Shown here: positions 1 through 8,361 of the stretch, piece after piece
How the letters are laid out: the number at the start of each line of letters is the position of its first letter
Numbering within the stretch: position 1 is the stretch's first letter
DNA from: Planctomycetota bacterium
GTDB lineage: Bacteria > Planctomycetota > SZUA-567 > H5-PLA8
Assembly: GCA_023150555.1 (NCBI GenBank)
Contig: JAKLKQ010000017.1
Span: forward strand, 48,070-112,069
Length of the DNA stretch: 64,000 bases
Direction: 5' to 3'
The notes under the pieces: model-generated
Told to the model about the DNA's origin: nothing
The model's input: only the letters and a program-made list of their open reading frames with translations
Database searches by the model: none
Made by a program: the position numbers and the translations under genes

Positions 1-477
1 GGCCAACGTTCTGGCGATCTCCTCCTGGCTCATCTCGGCGGCAAAGTACAGGGCCAGGACCTGGCGGAAGGCGTCGGGCAGTTCGGCAAACTTCTCGCGC
101 AGGGCGGCCAGCAGCAGGTCGTCCTTTCCCTCGGCTTCCGGCGCGGAAGCCTCCGCCGGCGCAGCGTCCTCACGCAAGATCATCTCGCGGTTCCTTTCAC
201 TTTGCTCCTTGCGCGCCGACTGGATGGCCTTGTTCGCGACAATGCGTAGGATCCAGGCCTTCGCGGTGCCGCGAGACGGTTCGAAGCGCTCGGCCTTGAG
301 CCACACCGAAAGCATGGCGTCCTGCACGGCCTCCTCGGCCCTCGCTCGGTTGCCGGAAAGATAGAGGGCCAGGGAGAAGGCCTTGGGCCCGAAGCGGTGG
401 AAGAGCGCCTGAAAGGCCTCGCGGTCGCGCTCCGCGGCGATGCGCTGCAGAAGCTGTTCGTCGTTCGCCGTGGTCAT
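1..477 (-). CDS. ECF-type RNA polymerase sigma factor, C-terminus cut by window edge
   Basis: Reading leftwards from the ATG at 477 gives 159 codons that run open off the window edge. The protein starts MTTANDEQLLQRIAAERD and continues with a typical sigma-70 region 2 (residues about 20-90: EAFQALFHRFGPKAF, then AEEAVQDAMLSVWLKA, then TAKAWILRIVANKAI). After a variable linker comes the start of region 4 (LPDAFRQVLALYF, then EMSQEEIAR). This is the extracytoplasmic-function layout: region 2, linker, region 4, no region 1 or 3. Such factors direct RNA polymerase to a small regulon and are often paired with an anti-sigma factor, which would lie beyond the left edge. No strong Shine-Dalgarno site precedes the ATG. 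The family call is firm; the target regulon cannot be inferred. Confidence 0.88.
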   Translation of the reverse strand, partial: MTTANDEQLLQRIAAERDREAFQALFHRFGPKAFSLALYLSGNRARAEEAVQDAMLSVWLKAERFEPSRGTAKAWILRIVANKAIQSARKEQSERNREMILREDAAPAEASAPEAEGKDDLLLAALREKFAELPDAFRQVLALYFAAEMSQEEIARTLA

Positions 478-672
478 GGGCCGTCCGGCCTTGCTGGTTC
501 GATCGGCGGAAACACTTGCGGTACGCATCTTAGCAGGTCCCCGCCACGGAAATGCACGTCCTCCACCCTTCCGTTCGCGGCCGAAGTCCGGACCACCAAG
601 AAATCCGACGAAAAGCCACAACTACTAAATATGAAAGGAGTTGTGACGTCCAAGGGTCCCGAACTCAGACAC

Positions 673-706
673 AAAAAAGGGGCGGCGCGCACCGGCACGC
701 CGCCCC
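673..706 (-). terminator. Rho-independent terminator of the GH42-like gene
   Basis: On the minus strand, about 36 bp after the stop of the 743-2905 gene, a 9-bp GC stem (GGGGCGGCG at 679-687 paired with CGCCGCCCC at 698-706, 10-nt loop) is followed directly by six T residues (678-673). This is a textbook intrinsic terminator on that strand. It separates the glycosidase from the sigma-factor gene downstream. Confidence 0.85.
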
Positions 707-742
707 TCCTCCTTTATATACAGATGGCCCGCGTCCGGCGTC

Positions 743-2905
743 TTACCTGCCCGGCGGGTTGTTGGCGAAGCTCAGCAGCACGCCTTCGCCGATGTTGAAC
801 TCGACGCTGAACTTCGCGCCGTCGCCGAGTTTCGCGCCGCCGCGTTCGTTGATCGCGTCCTTCACCGCCGCGGGGAACTCGACGTCGATCATGATCTTCC
901 CGCTGCCCAGGCCTTCGGACTTGGTGTCGCCCAGCGAAGTGGACGTCACCCGCGCGTTCTGCACGACGAAGACGTAGGTGCGCCCGCCCTTCGACCAATA
1001 GGTGGCCTCGCAGTTGGCGGGGCGCGCGCCGTTGGCGGTGATCTTAACCCACGGCTTCACGCCGGCGGCCAGGATCGCCTTGGTAAAGACGGCGCGCTTG
1101 GCGTCGTCGGCGGTCTTCTCTTCGCGGTAGAGCAGGTAGCGCTGCGGCGAGAGGTTCAGGTAAACGGCCTTGCCCTTCCCGGCCGCATTCTCGTTGTTGG
1201 TCTTCAGTTTCGTCTCGGCGATGGCAAAGTCGCCTTCCAGCTTGGGCGAAGTGGTCGCCATGAGTTTCTTGATGCCGGCCTGGAAGCCGGCGTCCTGGTC
1301 GGTCTCGACCCACAGGCTGCCGGCGAAGAAGTCCTTCTTCGTCTCGGTGCCGTCGTGGGCGACGCCGAAGAGGTCGTCGAGGGCGCCCTTGGCGCGGCCC
1401 TTGCCGTGCTGGTCGAAGAGGCCGCACATGAAGTCGGCGACGACCGTGCCGCCCTGCTCGCAGAACGCCTTGATGCGCTGGGCTTCGATGTCGGAGAGCG
1501 CAAAGCAGCTGGGCAGGATCAGGACCTTGTACTCCTTGGGCACGCCGTTGACGATCACGTCGTCGTAACCCACCCAGTTGTACTGGATGCCGCTGTCGGC
1601 CAGGATGTACTCCCACGCTTTGCGTGTCAGGTGCCAGGTGCCGTGCTCGTCGTCGCTGTTTCGGTTCGGCCAGGTCTTGCCGTGACATTCGATGTCCAGG
1701 CACCAGGAAGTCTGGATCGAGGCCTGCGAATAGTAGATCGCCACGCCGTCGTGGATCCACTTTCCGCCGACGACCTTCGGCGCGATGACGGTGGTCAGCT
1801 CCTTCTGCGGCTCCTTCCAGTCGTTCAGCCAGTCGCGCGGCGTCTTGCCGTCGAACCAGCCTTCGACCCAGCCGATCATGCCGCGGTTGCCGTGCGCCAG
1901 GCACCACCACATCTGCCAGATGTCGTTGACCGTGCCCTGCTTGTCCTTGTGGAAGTGCGTGGTCACCTGCGGCATGGTAGGGTTCAGCGAGCGGATGATC
2001 GACTGCGCCGTGCCCAGGTAGGCCTCGATGAACTGCGTCTTCTTGCACAGCTTCGTGTAGTCGTACCCGCCGAAGGTGTTGGGCGACTGCCCGCCCACGA
2101 ACCCGCAGGGGATCTCGGGGTCGGCCGCGTTGGAACAATCCACCAGCTTGCCCAGGAAGTTCGCCCACACCGAATCGTTGTAGGTCAGGCGGTCCAGCAG
2201 CGGCGAGAAGTCCACGTCCTTCAGCGCCTTCCCGTACTCCCCGGCGCAGTAGTCGGGCGTCACGTACTGGGCCTTGGGCGGGTTCTTGCCGTAATACGCG
2301 GCCAACCACGTCTCGTAGGCCTGGTCGTCCTCGTTCATGCGCCAGGCGAGCGGCTTCACGAAGCTGCCGCTGGAGATCTCATCGTCCAGCGCGTAGGCCG
2401 CGCGCACCGGGCTGTTCTTCAGGCCGTTGACGTTCTTCGTGACGATACTCTTGAGCTTCTCCAGCATGGCGTCGTCCAGCGGCGCCGAGCCCTTCGAGCC
2501 CGTGCGCACCTGCCGCGCGTCGTTCATGTACTTCTTGTAGTCTCCGCCACCGAGGTGCAGCCAGCCCTTGGCCGCCGTGTGGTCGTTGTAGAATTTCAGG
2601 TTCCACTTCTCGAGCCACGGGAGCACGCGGGTATCGCCGTGATCGGTAAAGCCGCCGTTGAAGCCGTAGTCCTTGCAGAACTGCCCGCCCTCGTCCCCCG
2701 TGCCGATGGTCCACTGGTAGCGCCAGGGCATGTAGATCCAGGTGTCCCAATGCTTCGTCCAGCCTTCCGGATCCTGCTTGACGGGCTTGAACTCGGGCGC
2801 GTTCTTGACGTAGGCAAGGTACGGGTCGTCCTCCTCCGCGCGCGCGCCGCCGGAAATCGCCGCCAGGCACGCGAGGACCAGCGCAGCCGCAACGAATCGT
2901 TTCAT
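743..2905 (-). CDS. Secreted GH42-like glycoside hydrolase with beta-galactosidase trimerisation-type domain
   Basis: 720 residues. A clear signal peptide (MKRFVAAALVLACLAAISGG, cleavage after ARA at about residue 23) predicts export. The middle looks like a TIM-barrel glycosidase; an acidic YALDDEISSGSF segment sits near residue 170, where GH42-like enzymes place a catalytic acid. From about residue 460 a flavodoxin-like segment (YKVLILPSCFALSDIEAQRIK, then GGTVVADF) matches the GH42 trimerisation domain, and a beta-rich C-terminal domain follows. The ATG is preceded by GAGGAG at 8 nt. Family members act on galactosides or related glycans, but substrate and even activity are unproven here. 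It is divergent from the PQQ propeller gene and followed by its own terminator. Confidence 0.7.
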   Translation of the reverse strand: MKRFVAAALVLACLAAISGGARAEEDDPYLAYVKNAPEFKPVKQDPEGWTKHWDTWIYMPWRYQWTIGTGDEGGQFCKDYGFNGGFTDHGDTRVLPWLEKWNLKFYNDHTAAKGWLHLGGGDYKKYMNDARQVRTGSKGSAPLDDAMLEKLKSIVTKNVNGLKNSPVRAAYALDDEISSGSFVKPLAWRMNEDDQAYETWLAAYYGKNPPKAQYVTPDYCAGEYGKALKDVDFSPLLDRLTYNDSVWANFLGKLVDCSNAADPEIPCGFVGGQSPNTFGGYDYTKLCKKTQFIEAYLGTAQSIIRSLNPTMPQVTTHFHKDKQGTVNDIWQMWWCLAHGNRGMIGWVEGWFDGKTPRDWLNDWKEPQKELTTVIAPKVVGGKWIHDGVAIYYSQASIQTSWCLDIECHGKTWPNRNSDDEHGTWHLTRKAWEYILADSGIQYNWVGYDDVIVNGVPKEYKVLILPSCFALSDIEAQRIKAFCEQGGTVVADFMCGLFDQHGKGRAKGALDDLFGVAHDGTETKKDFFAGSLWVETDQDAGFQAGIKKLMATTSPKLEGDFAIAETKLKTNNENAAGKGKAVYLNLSPQRYLLYREEKTADDAKRAVFTKAILAAGVKPWVKITANGARPANCEATYWSKGGRTYVFVVQNARVTSTSLGDTKSEGLGSGKIMIDVEFPAAVKDAINERGGAKLGDGAKFSVEFNIGEGVLLSFANNPPGR

Positions 2906-3234
2906 GATCGAGACTCCTCGAAAAGGGTTTAGGCGTCCGCGATTCTATGCCCGCCCCCGCGCCACGCAAAGGCAGGTCCGGGGCGCCGAGCTTCGAGAAC
3001 GAAGCGCATTCGCGCATCGGTGCCTTTCGCCTATCCCCGACGAACAAAAGCGCTGACTCAATCTGACTAATCTCGATTTATCTAAGTAAATCAGCACGAT
3101 AATTGGTGTATATAAGCGTCAGATGTTGTCAGTATTGACACAGATAGACACGAGGAAATCCCGCACGCGGTCCCCGAGTTACAATCGTAAGGCACCGGAT
3201 CGGCGGGCCATCACCTTACGGAGGCACGAACCGC
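2906..3234. other. Divergent promoter region, 329 bp
   Basis: Gap between the GH42-like gene (minus) and the PQQ propeller (plus). The part from 3055 to 3125 is much more AT-rich than its surroundings and holds a small inverted repeat (GATTTA, 6-nt spacer, TAAATC near 3074-3091) and a TATATAA stretch near 3109-3115. A TTGACA occurs at 3135-3140 but I find no matching -10. The GGAGG Shine-Dalgarno site of the plus gene is near 3221. Exact promoters cannot be assigned. Confidence 0.4.
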
Positions 3235-6030
3235 ATGAACCGCACGCTCACCCTGGCCGCGATGCTCTTGGCCGCCTCGTTCTTCGCCCGCCCCGCGTTC
3301 GCCTCGACGGCCACGATGGAGGCCGAAGTCGCCGCGCTGCCGGAGAAGACCGGGACCCGCGGGGGCCTCTGCCTGCTGCTCGGCGCGAAGGACCCCGCCG
3401 CCGTGCAGGCGCTGGCCGCGTCGAGCGCGCTCTACGTGCAAGCGCTGCAACCCGACGCGAACCAGGCCGCCGCATGGGGCGCCGCACTCTCGTCGAGCGC
3501 CTGCAAGGAACGCGAAAGCCTCGGCGTGCGCAACGCGGCCTTCGACCCCGCGCACTACAACACCAACCTCTTCAACCTGATCGTCGTCGAGGACGCCGCG
3601 GCGCTGGGCAACGCCAAGCTCGCGGACCTCGAGCGGCTCCTCGTGCCGGGCGGCTGCGCAGGTTTCCGCGCCGCGCCGGCGGGCTTCGCCGAGCAGGCCA
3701 AGGCCCTGGCGATGACCGAGGTGCCCGGCAGCGCGTACGCGGCCGTCTACCGCAAGGCGGTCAAGGAGATCGAGTGGAGGCTGCCGCTCGAGACGAAGTG
3801 GGAAGCCGGCCCGCGCAGCCAGATCGCCAATGGATTCAACGGCATCTGCGCCGCCGCCGGCAAGCTCTTTTATCTCGAACAGAAGGAACGCGACAACGGC
3901 GACCTGGCCGACAGCGCAGCGCTTGCGGTCGCGCGCGACGCCTACAACGGTCGCACGCTTTGGACGGTGGAACTGCCCGGCGGCTACAGCGGGCGCGAAG
4001 GCATTGCCATGGTCGCGGCCTCCACAGGACGCCTGTTCGTGAAGACCGGCACCAACCAGATGCTCTGCCTGGACGGCGAGACCGGCAAGACGCTCTTCGA
4101 GATCCCTGCGAAGATGAATCGCGAAACCAAAGTCTGGCTGGTCAACGACGACCTGCTCTCGATTCAGGGCGATGTGCGCTCGACGGCCGACGGCAAGCCG
4201 GTGTGGAAGTACCCGGTCTTCCGGTACCTCCCGCTGCCCGGCACGATCGTCGGCGAAGCGATCTGCTTCTGCGACGGTACGAACATCTTCGCCAAGAAGG
4301 TCGCGACCGGCGAGGACCTCTGGAAGGTGCCGGCCTCGACGGTGCCGAAAGCCGCGGGCACCAGCGCGCTGCTCAGCCGATGCGGCAAGCTGCTGGCGCG
4401 CACAGTCACCGGGGAAACGAAGGACGAACTAAACCTCGCAGCGCTCGATCCCGCCGACGGCAAGCTGCTGTGGACGTACACCTGGAAGGTGCGCGTCAAC
4501 AAGGAAAAGTACTTCAACGCGGGGGCCGTCAACATCACCGCTGACGGAGGCAAGCTCCTCCTCTTCTACCGCCACAACCAGGAAGGCAGCTACGCCGACG
4601 AATTCGTCGTCGTGAAGCTGGACGCGGCCACCGGCAAAGAGGCCGAGCCCGAGATAACGATGAAGGAAGCCGGCGACTTCCACGGCTGCTTCAGCGAGCG
4701 CTACCTGGGCGATTACATCACCTACTACGACCTGTGGGTGAACAAGAAGACGCTGGAGACCTCCAAGCCTCAATCGCCGCACCCCGCCTGTTTCTTCGGC
4801 ACGGCGGTCGGCAAAGGCGTCTTCTTCGACTTCCCCAGCCGAAAGAGCGGCCCCATCACCGGCGTCGGCCCCGTCGATACGTCCGCGCCGCCGGTTGACG
4901 GCGGCCCGGCGCTGGCCAGCTTCGCCCGCGCGAGTTCGTCCGCGGATACGACCGACAAGGACTTCCCAGGCTTCCGCGGCGGGCCCTCGGGCGGGAACTT
5001 CGTCCATGCGGCGCCCGGCGCGAGACTCGCGAAGGCCTGGGAGGCGCAGGTCGGCGTAGGCGGCGGCTACTTCGGGACCCTTAGCAGCGAGCGCACGGGC
5101 CTCACGCAGGCGGCCGTCGGCTACGGCCTCGCGGTGGTCGCCGACATCGACGGGCAGCGCATCGTGGCACTGGACGCCTCGAGCGGCAAAGAGAAGTGGA
5201 CGTTCGCCGTGGGCAGCCGCGTCGACTTCACGCCCACGCTGTACAAGGGCCTGTGCCTCTTCGGCGCGCGCGACGGCTGCGTCTACGCGCTCGACGCCGC
5301 GAACGGAAAACTCGTCTACCGCCTGCGTGTCGCGCCCAAGGAACGCTTCATCGGCGGCCGCGAGAAACTCGAATCCAAGTGGCCGGTCGCCAGCGACGTC
5401 GTCGTCGCCGGAGGCGTGGCGTACGTCGCGGTGGAAGACGCCGGCGGCGCGGCCTTCAAGCCCGAGTCCGGCGAAGTCGACGCCTCGGTGCAGCCCAAGG
5501 ACGCCGGACAGATCGCGCTGGGCAGGAAGCAGGTGCCCGGCGGGCGCGACCTGGAGGTCGCCTACGACATGGTGCTGAAGGGCAACAGCATCCCGCGCAC
5601 CAACGAGGACAACAAGCACGGCTTCCGGCGCGCGAAGTTCGACCGCAAGCTCGACGCGCGCGTGATCGCCTTCGACGACAAGCTGACCGTGAGCTTCCAG
5701 TTCCTGCCGAAGGGCGAAGGCTGGGCCAACAAAGGCACGCTGCTGCTAAAGGGCATCGCCGCCGATCCCGCGAAGCCCGTCTGGACCAGCGAACCCATCG
5801 AACTCCTGGTCGACGACATCGTGCTGACGCCGCAGTTCGCCTACTGCGCGGGGCACTACCAACGCGTGAAAAAGGAGCCGGAACTCTGGATTGTCTCGCG
5901 CGAGGACGGCAAGGTCGCTGCCACGCTGCCGGCGGGTGGATTCCCTGCCTTCTTCGGCATGTCCGCGGCGGAGAAGCGCGTCTTCGTCAGCACCCGCGAC
6001 GGAAAGCTGGTCTGCTTCCAGGGCGAGTAG
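3235..6030 (+). CDS. Secreted PQQ/BamB-type beta-propeller protein
   Basis: 931 residues beginning with a signal peptide (MNRTLTLAAMLLAASFFARP, cleavage near AFA-S). Residues about 40-160 resemble a degenerate class I methyltransferase-like fold (FNLIVVEDAAALG, LERLLVPGG), a layout I associate with planctomycete propeller proteins; catalytic motifs are not evident. The rest is built of PQQ-like propeller blades, each with a D-(A/P)-(A/S)-x-G-(K)-x-x-W type turn, for example LDASSGKEKWTF and LDAANGKLVYRL. Such blades act as binding or scaffold modules outside the cytoplasm; no quinoprotein active-site set is visible. GGAGG lies 9 nt before the ATG. It is convergent with the next gene, with a 9-bp gap. 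Confidence 0.75.
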   Translation: MNRTLTLAAMLLAASFFARPAFASTATMEAEVAALPEKTGTRGGLCLLLGAKDPAAVQALAASSALYVQALQPDANQAAAWGAALSSSACKERESLGVRNAAFDPAHYNTNLFNLIVVEDAAALGNAKLADLERLLVPGGCAGFRAAPAGFAEQAKALAMTEVPGSAYAAVYRKAVKEIEWRLPLETKWEAGPRSQIANGFNGICAAAGKLFYLEQKERDNGDLADSAALAVARDAYNGRTLWTVELPGGYSGREGIAMVAASTGRLFVKTGTNQMLCLDGETGKTLFEIPAKMNRETKVWLVNDDLLSIQGDVRSTADGKPVWKYPVFRYLPLPGTIVGEAICFCDGTNIFAKKVATGEDLWKVPASTVPKAAGTSALLSRCGKLLARTVTGETKDELNLAALDPADGKLLWTYTWKVRVNKEKYFNAGAVNITADGGKLLLFYRHNQEGSYADEFVVVKLDAATGKEAEPEITMKEAGDFHGCFSERYLGDYITYYDLWVNKKTLETSKPQSPHPACFFGTAVGKGVFFDFPSRKSGPITGVGPVDTSAPPVDGGPALASFARASSSADTTDKDFPGFRGGPSGGNFVHAAPGARLAKAWEAQVGVGGGYFGTLSSERTGLTQAAVGYGLAVVADIDGQRIVALDASSGKEKWTFAVGSRVDFTPTLYKGLCLFGARDGCVYALDAANGKLVYRLRVAPKERFIGGREKLESKWPVASDVVVAGGVAYVAVEDAGGAAFKPESGEVDASVQPKDAGQIALGRKQVPGGRDLEVAYDMVLKGNSIPRTNEDNKHGFRRAKFDRKLDARVIAFDDKLTVSFQFLPKGEGWANKGTLLLKGIAADPAKPVWTSEPIELLVDDIVLTPQFAYCAGHYQRVKKEPELWIVSREDGKVAATLPAGGFPAFFGMSAAEKRVFVSTRDGKLVCFQGE

Positions 6031-6039
6031 AAGCCGCGC

Positions 6040-8019
6040 TTACTTCGCGCGCAGCACGCAGACGGTGTAAAGGTCGCGCACGCCGCCGAGCGTGAACGCG
6101 ACGGCGCCCTTCGTCTTCTTCAGCGCCGGCGCCTTCTTCGGCTGCCCGCTGGGGCTTAAGACCTCCAGCGTCCAAGCATCGGGCCGGTCGGTCTCCATCG
6201 TCAGGCGAATCGGCTTCTTCACGGGCTTGCGCAGGAAGTTAAAGACGTGCACCGCGCGGTCGCGCGGCGTGGGTCCTTCGCGGAACTCGCACGCGATGCC
6301 GTGCGGCGCTGCGACTTCGAACGAGAAGCGCCCACCCGCCGCCCAGCGCAGCGCGGCCTCGAGCGCCTTCCAGTTCTTCGGCCGGGCGACCTCGCTGTGC
6401 GTGCCGTGCGGGTGGTGCAGGAAATCGTCCCTGTACGGGACGCTCGGCACCAGCGTCGGAATGTAGGCCACGCGCCCCTTCCCCGCCGCGACCCGCTCCT
6501 CCATCTTGCCGCGCTTCAGCCCGAAGAGTTCACTCAACGCGTTGCGCGCGCGGGGCCGGCGGTACTCGTCGTGGGCTCCCGTGCCGTCGGTGGCGACCAG
6601 GCCGCCGCCGCTCTCGACGAAGCGCTTGAGCGCATCAAGGTTCTTCCGCGATAAGGACTCCTGGTTGACCAGCAGCGCCACGCGGTGGCGCGCGAGATCG
6701 TTCATGTTCTGGTCGAAGATGATGCCGAAGGGGATGCATGCTTCCCACAGGCCTTGCTCGGCGGTGATCGGACCGTTGCACCAGTTGAGGCAGTTGTAGG
6801 CCATGCTGGGGAACGATCGCAGCACCGCGACGTCCGCGTAGATCGGGCGCGTGCCGTACAGTTCGTCGTCGTATTTCCGGATGAACCGTCCGACTTCGCC
6901 GAACGTGCGCGTGCTGCGCATCGTCGGGCGGCGCCCGAAGCCGGGGACATCGAGCTGCTTCGACATCGCGATGCAGAGGGCGTTGTCAAGCGGCTCATTC
7001 TGGCTGCTTTGCGTAAGGCCCATCGTGTGCGTGATTTTGAACGCGCGGAACTCGGCGATCAGGTTCTTGTACGGCCCGACCGACGCGTACAGCCCCGCGT
7101 CGCAGCAGTTGAAGCCCGCCTCGCGCCAGCGTCCGTGGTCGATGCCGTTGTTGTAGCACAGGTTGTGCGAGTGGAGGCCCTTGATGTTCATGCCCACCGA
7201 CGTCGCCGGCTTCTTCTTCACGATGTACGCCTTCATGTGAAGGAAGAACTCCAGCACCGTCTGGCACCGGAAGTCGATCCAGTCCTGCAAGCCCGGCTCG
7301 TTGATCTCGCGCAGCGCGCCGGGCGGCCACGCCTCGGACCAGTGCGGCGGCGGCACGTCGCTGAGGTCGTCCATGCCGTAGCGGTCGATGCGGGCCTCGG
7401 GGCTCGGATACTTCGCGAAGAGGAACTTGTGGAAGAGGTCCATGCAGACTTTGCAGCGGCAGCTGCGCGGCTCGGCGCGCAGAATCTGGTTGTCGAAGAA
7501 GATCTCGTCGGCCTGCACTTCTTCGATCGCCACGTCGATGACCCGCCGGATGTAGGCGCGGTAGTCCGGGTTGTTGATGCAGGGGAAGTGCCGCCACAGC
7601 TGGTAGCCCATGTACGTGATCGGCCCGCCGTCGGCCGCGACGCATTCCCATCCGCGCGCTTCGGGCACCTCCTTGTAGAAGCAGTCGGTGTGCATCGTTC
7701 CGCCGATGTACACGCTTACGCGCAGGCCTTCGGCGTGCATCACGCGCGCGGCCTCGACGGTGCGGTCGATCTCCGCGCGCTCGATCATCAGGCCCATGCC
7801 CTTGAAGAAGTGCAGCCGCAGCATCCCGCGGTTGCCCAGCAGGCGCCGCCACAGCTTTATGTTCTCGGGCTTGTGGTACCGTTCGTACTGTTCGGCGTAG
7901 CCTTCGGGCAGGCCGCCCTTGCGGCGCAAGAACTGCAGCGGTTCGTGGCTGGGCCACGCGACGCGCGACAGCAATTCGGATTCTTCGGCGGGGTCGAGTT
8001 GGTGCGGTTCCTCGCTCAT
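6040..8019 (-). CDS. Cytoplasmic GH42-like/alpha-amylase-superfamily hypothetical glycosidase
   Basis: 659 residues from the chosen ATG at 8019 (MSEEPHQLDPAEESE), which has GGAGAG 6 nt upstream; the frame stays open for another 62 codons upstream but that stretch is Arg-rich and lacks family character. No signal peptide. The body looks like a TIM barrel: HFFKGMGLMIERAEIDRT, then DEIFFDNQILRAEPRSCRCKVC with several Cys around residue 190, then NIKGLHSHNLCYNNG. From about residue 490 a segment VALLVNQESLSRKNLDAL plus GGGLVATDGTG matches the trimerisation domain seen in GH42-like proteins. Glycan hydrolysis is plausible. Catalytic residues cannot be assigned with confidence. Confidence 0.6.
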   Translation of the reverse strand: MSEEPHQLDPAEESELLSRVAWPSHEPLQFLRRKGGLPEGYAEQYERYHKPENIKLWRRLLGNRGMLRLHFFKGMGLMIERAEIDRTVEAARVMHAEGLRVSVYIGGTMHTDCFYKEVPEARGWECVAADGGPITYMGYQLWRHFPCINNPDYRAYIRRVIDVAIEEVQADEIFFDNQILRAEPRSCRCKVCMDLFHKFLFAKYPSPEARIDRYGMDDLSDVPPPHWSEAWPPGALREINEPGLQDWIDFRCQTVLEFFLHMKAYIVKKKPATSVGMNIKGLHSHNLCYNNGIDHGRWREAGFNCCDAGLYASVGPYKNLIAEFRAFKITHTMGLTQSSQNEPLDNALCIAMSKQLDVPGFGRRPTMRSTRTFGEVGRFIRKYDDELYGTRPIYADVAVLRSFPSMAYNCLNWCNGPITAEQGLWEACIPFGIIFDQNMNDLARHRVALLVNQESLSRKNLDALKRFVESGGGLVATDGTGAHDEYRRPRARNALSELFGLKRGKMEERVAAGKGRVAYIPTLVPSVPYRDDFLHHPHGTHSEVARPKNWKALEAALRWAAGGRFSFEVAAPHGIACEFREGPTPRDRAVHVFNFLRKPVKKPIRLTMETDRPDAWTLEVLSPSGQPKKAPALKKTKGAVAFTLGGVRDLYTVCVLRAK

Positions 8020-8361
8020 CGATGCTCTCCGGTGGCAGAGCGCGGGGCCGGCCGTGCGCTGCAACTCGCCGTCCCGCGGGCGCGGTTTTTGGGTGTAGGC
8101 AAAACACTGTACCGCGATTCGCCGCCGCGCAAATCGCCATTCCCGGACCGGTTGGCGGCGCACGGTGCAGCCGCGCGCCGGAATTTTGGCAAGGCGCGTC
8201 GACAATTGGGCTGTGTAAAGATTCTCGTTCGCCCCAGTGCGAATTTCTGCGTTCCCATATTGCAGCGCCGCCTCCTTTAATTAGGATGCATCTGTCGCGC
8301 CGCCGCGCGGCCCCGCCCGTTGACGTCCGATCCCTCACCCGTTCACTGCAAGGAAACCGCC
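8020..8361. other. Divergent intergenic region, 342 bp, with possible leader ORF
   Basis: Gap between the GH42-like gene (minus) and the acyl-CoA synthetase (plus). On the minus strand an AAAGGAGG site at 8271-8278 precedes an 80-codon open frame (8258 to 8016) whose TGA overlaps the ATG of the GH42-like gene in an ATGA arrangement. The encoded peptide is Arg-rich and matches nothing I know. The GTCGAC/CAATTGGG part contains no further recognisable element. Confidence 0.3.

Noticed and set aside
495..512. GGTTCGATC resembling a tRNA T-loop
   Set aside because: Flanking bases cannot form the 5-bp stem and no acceptor or anticodon arm is present.
3135..3140. TTGACA as -35 box of the PQQ propeller gene
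   Set aside because: No acceptable -10 hexamer at 16-18 bp downstream.
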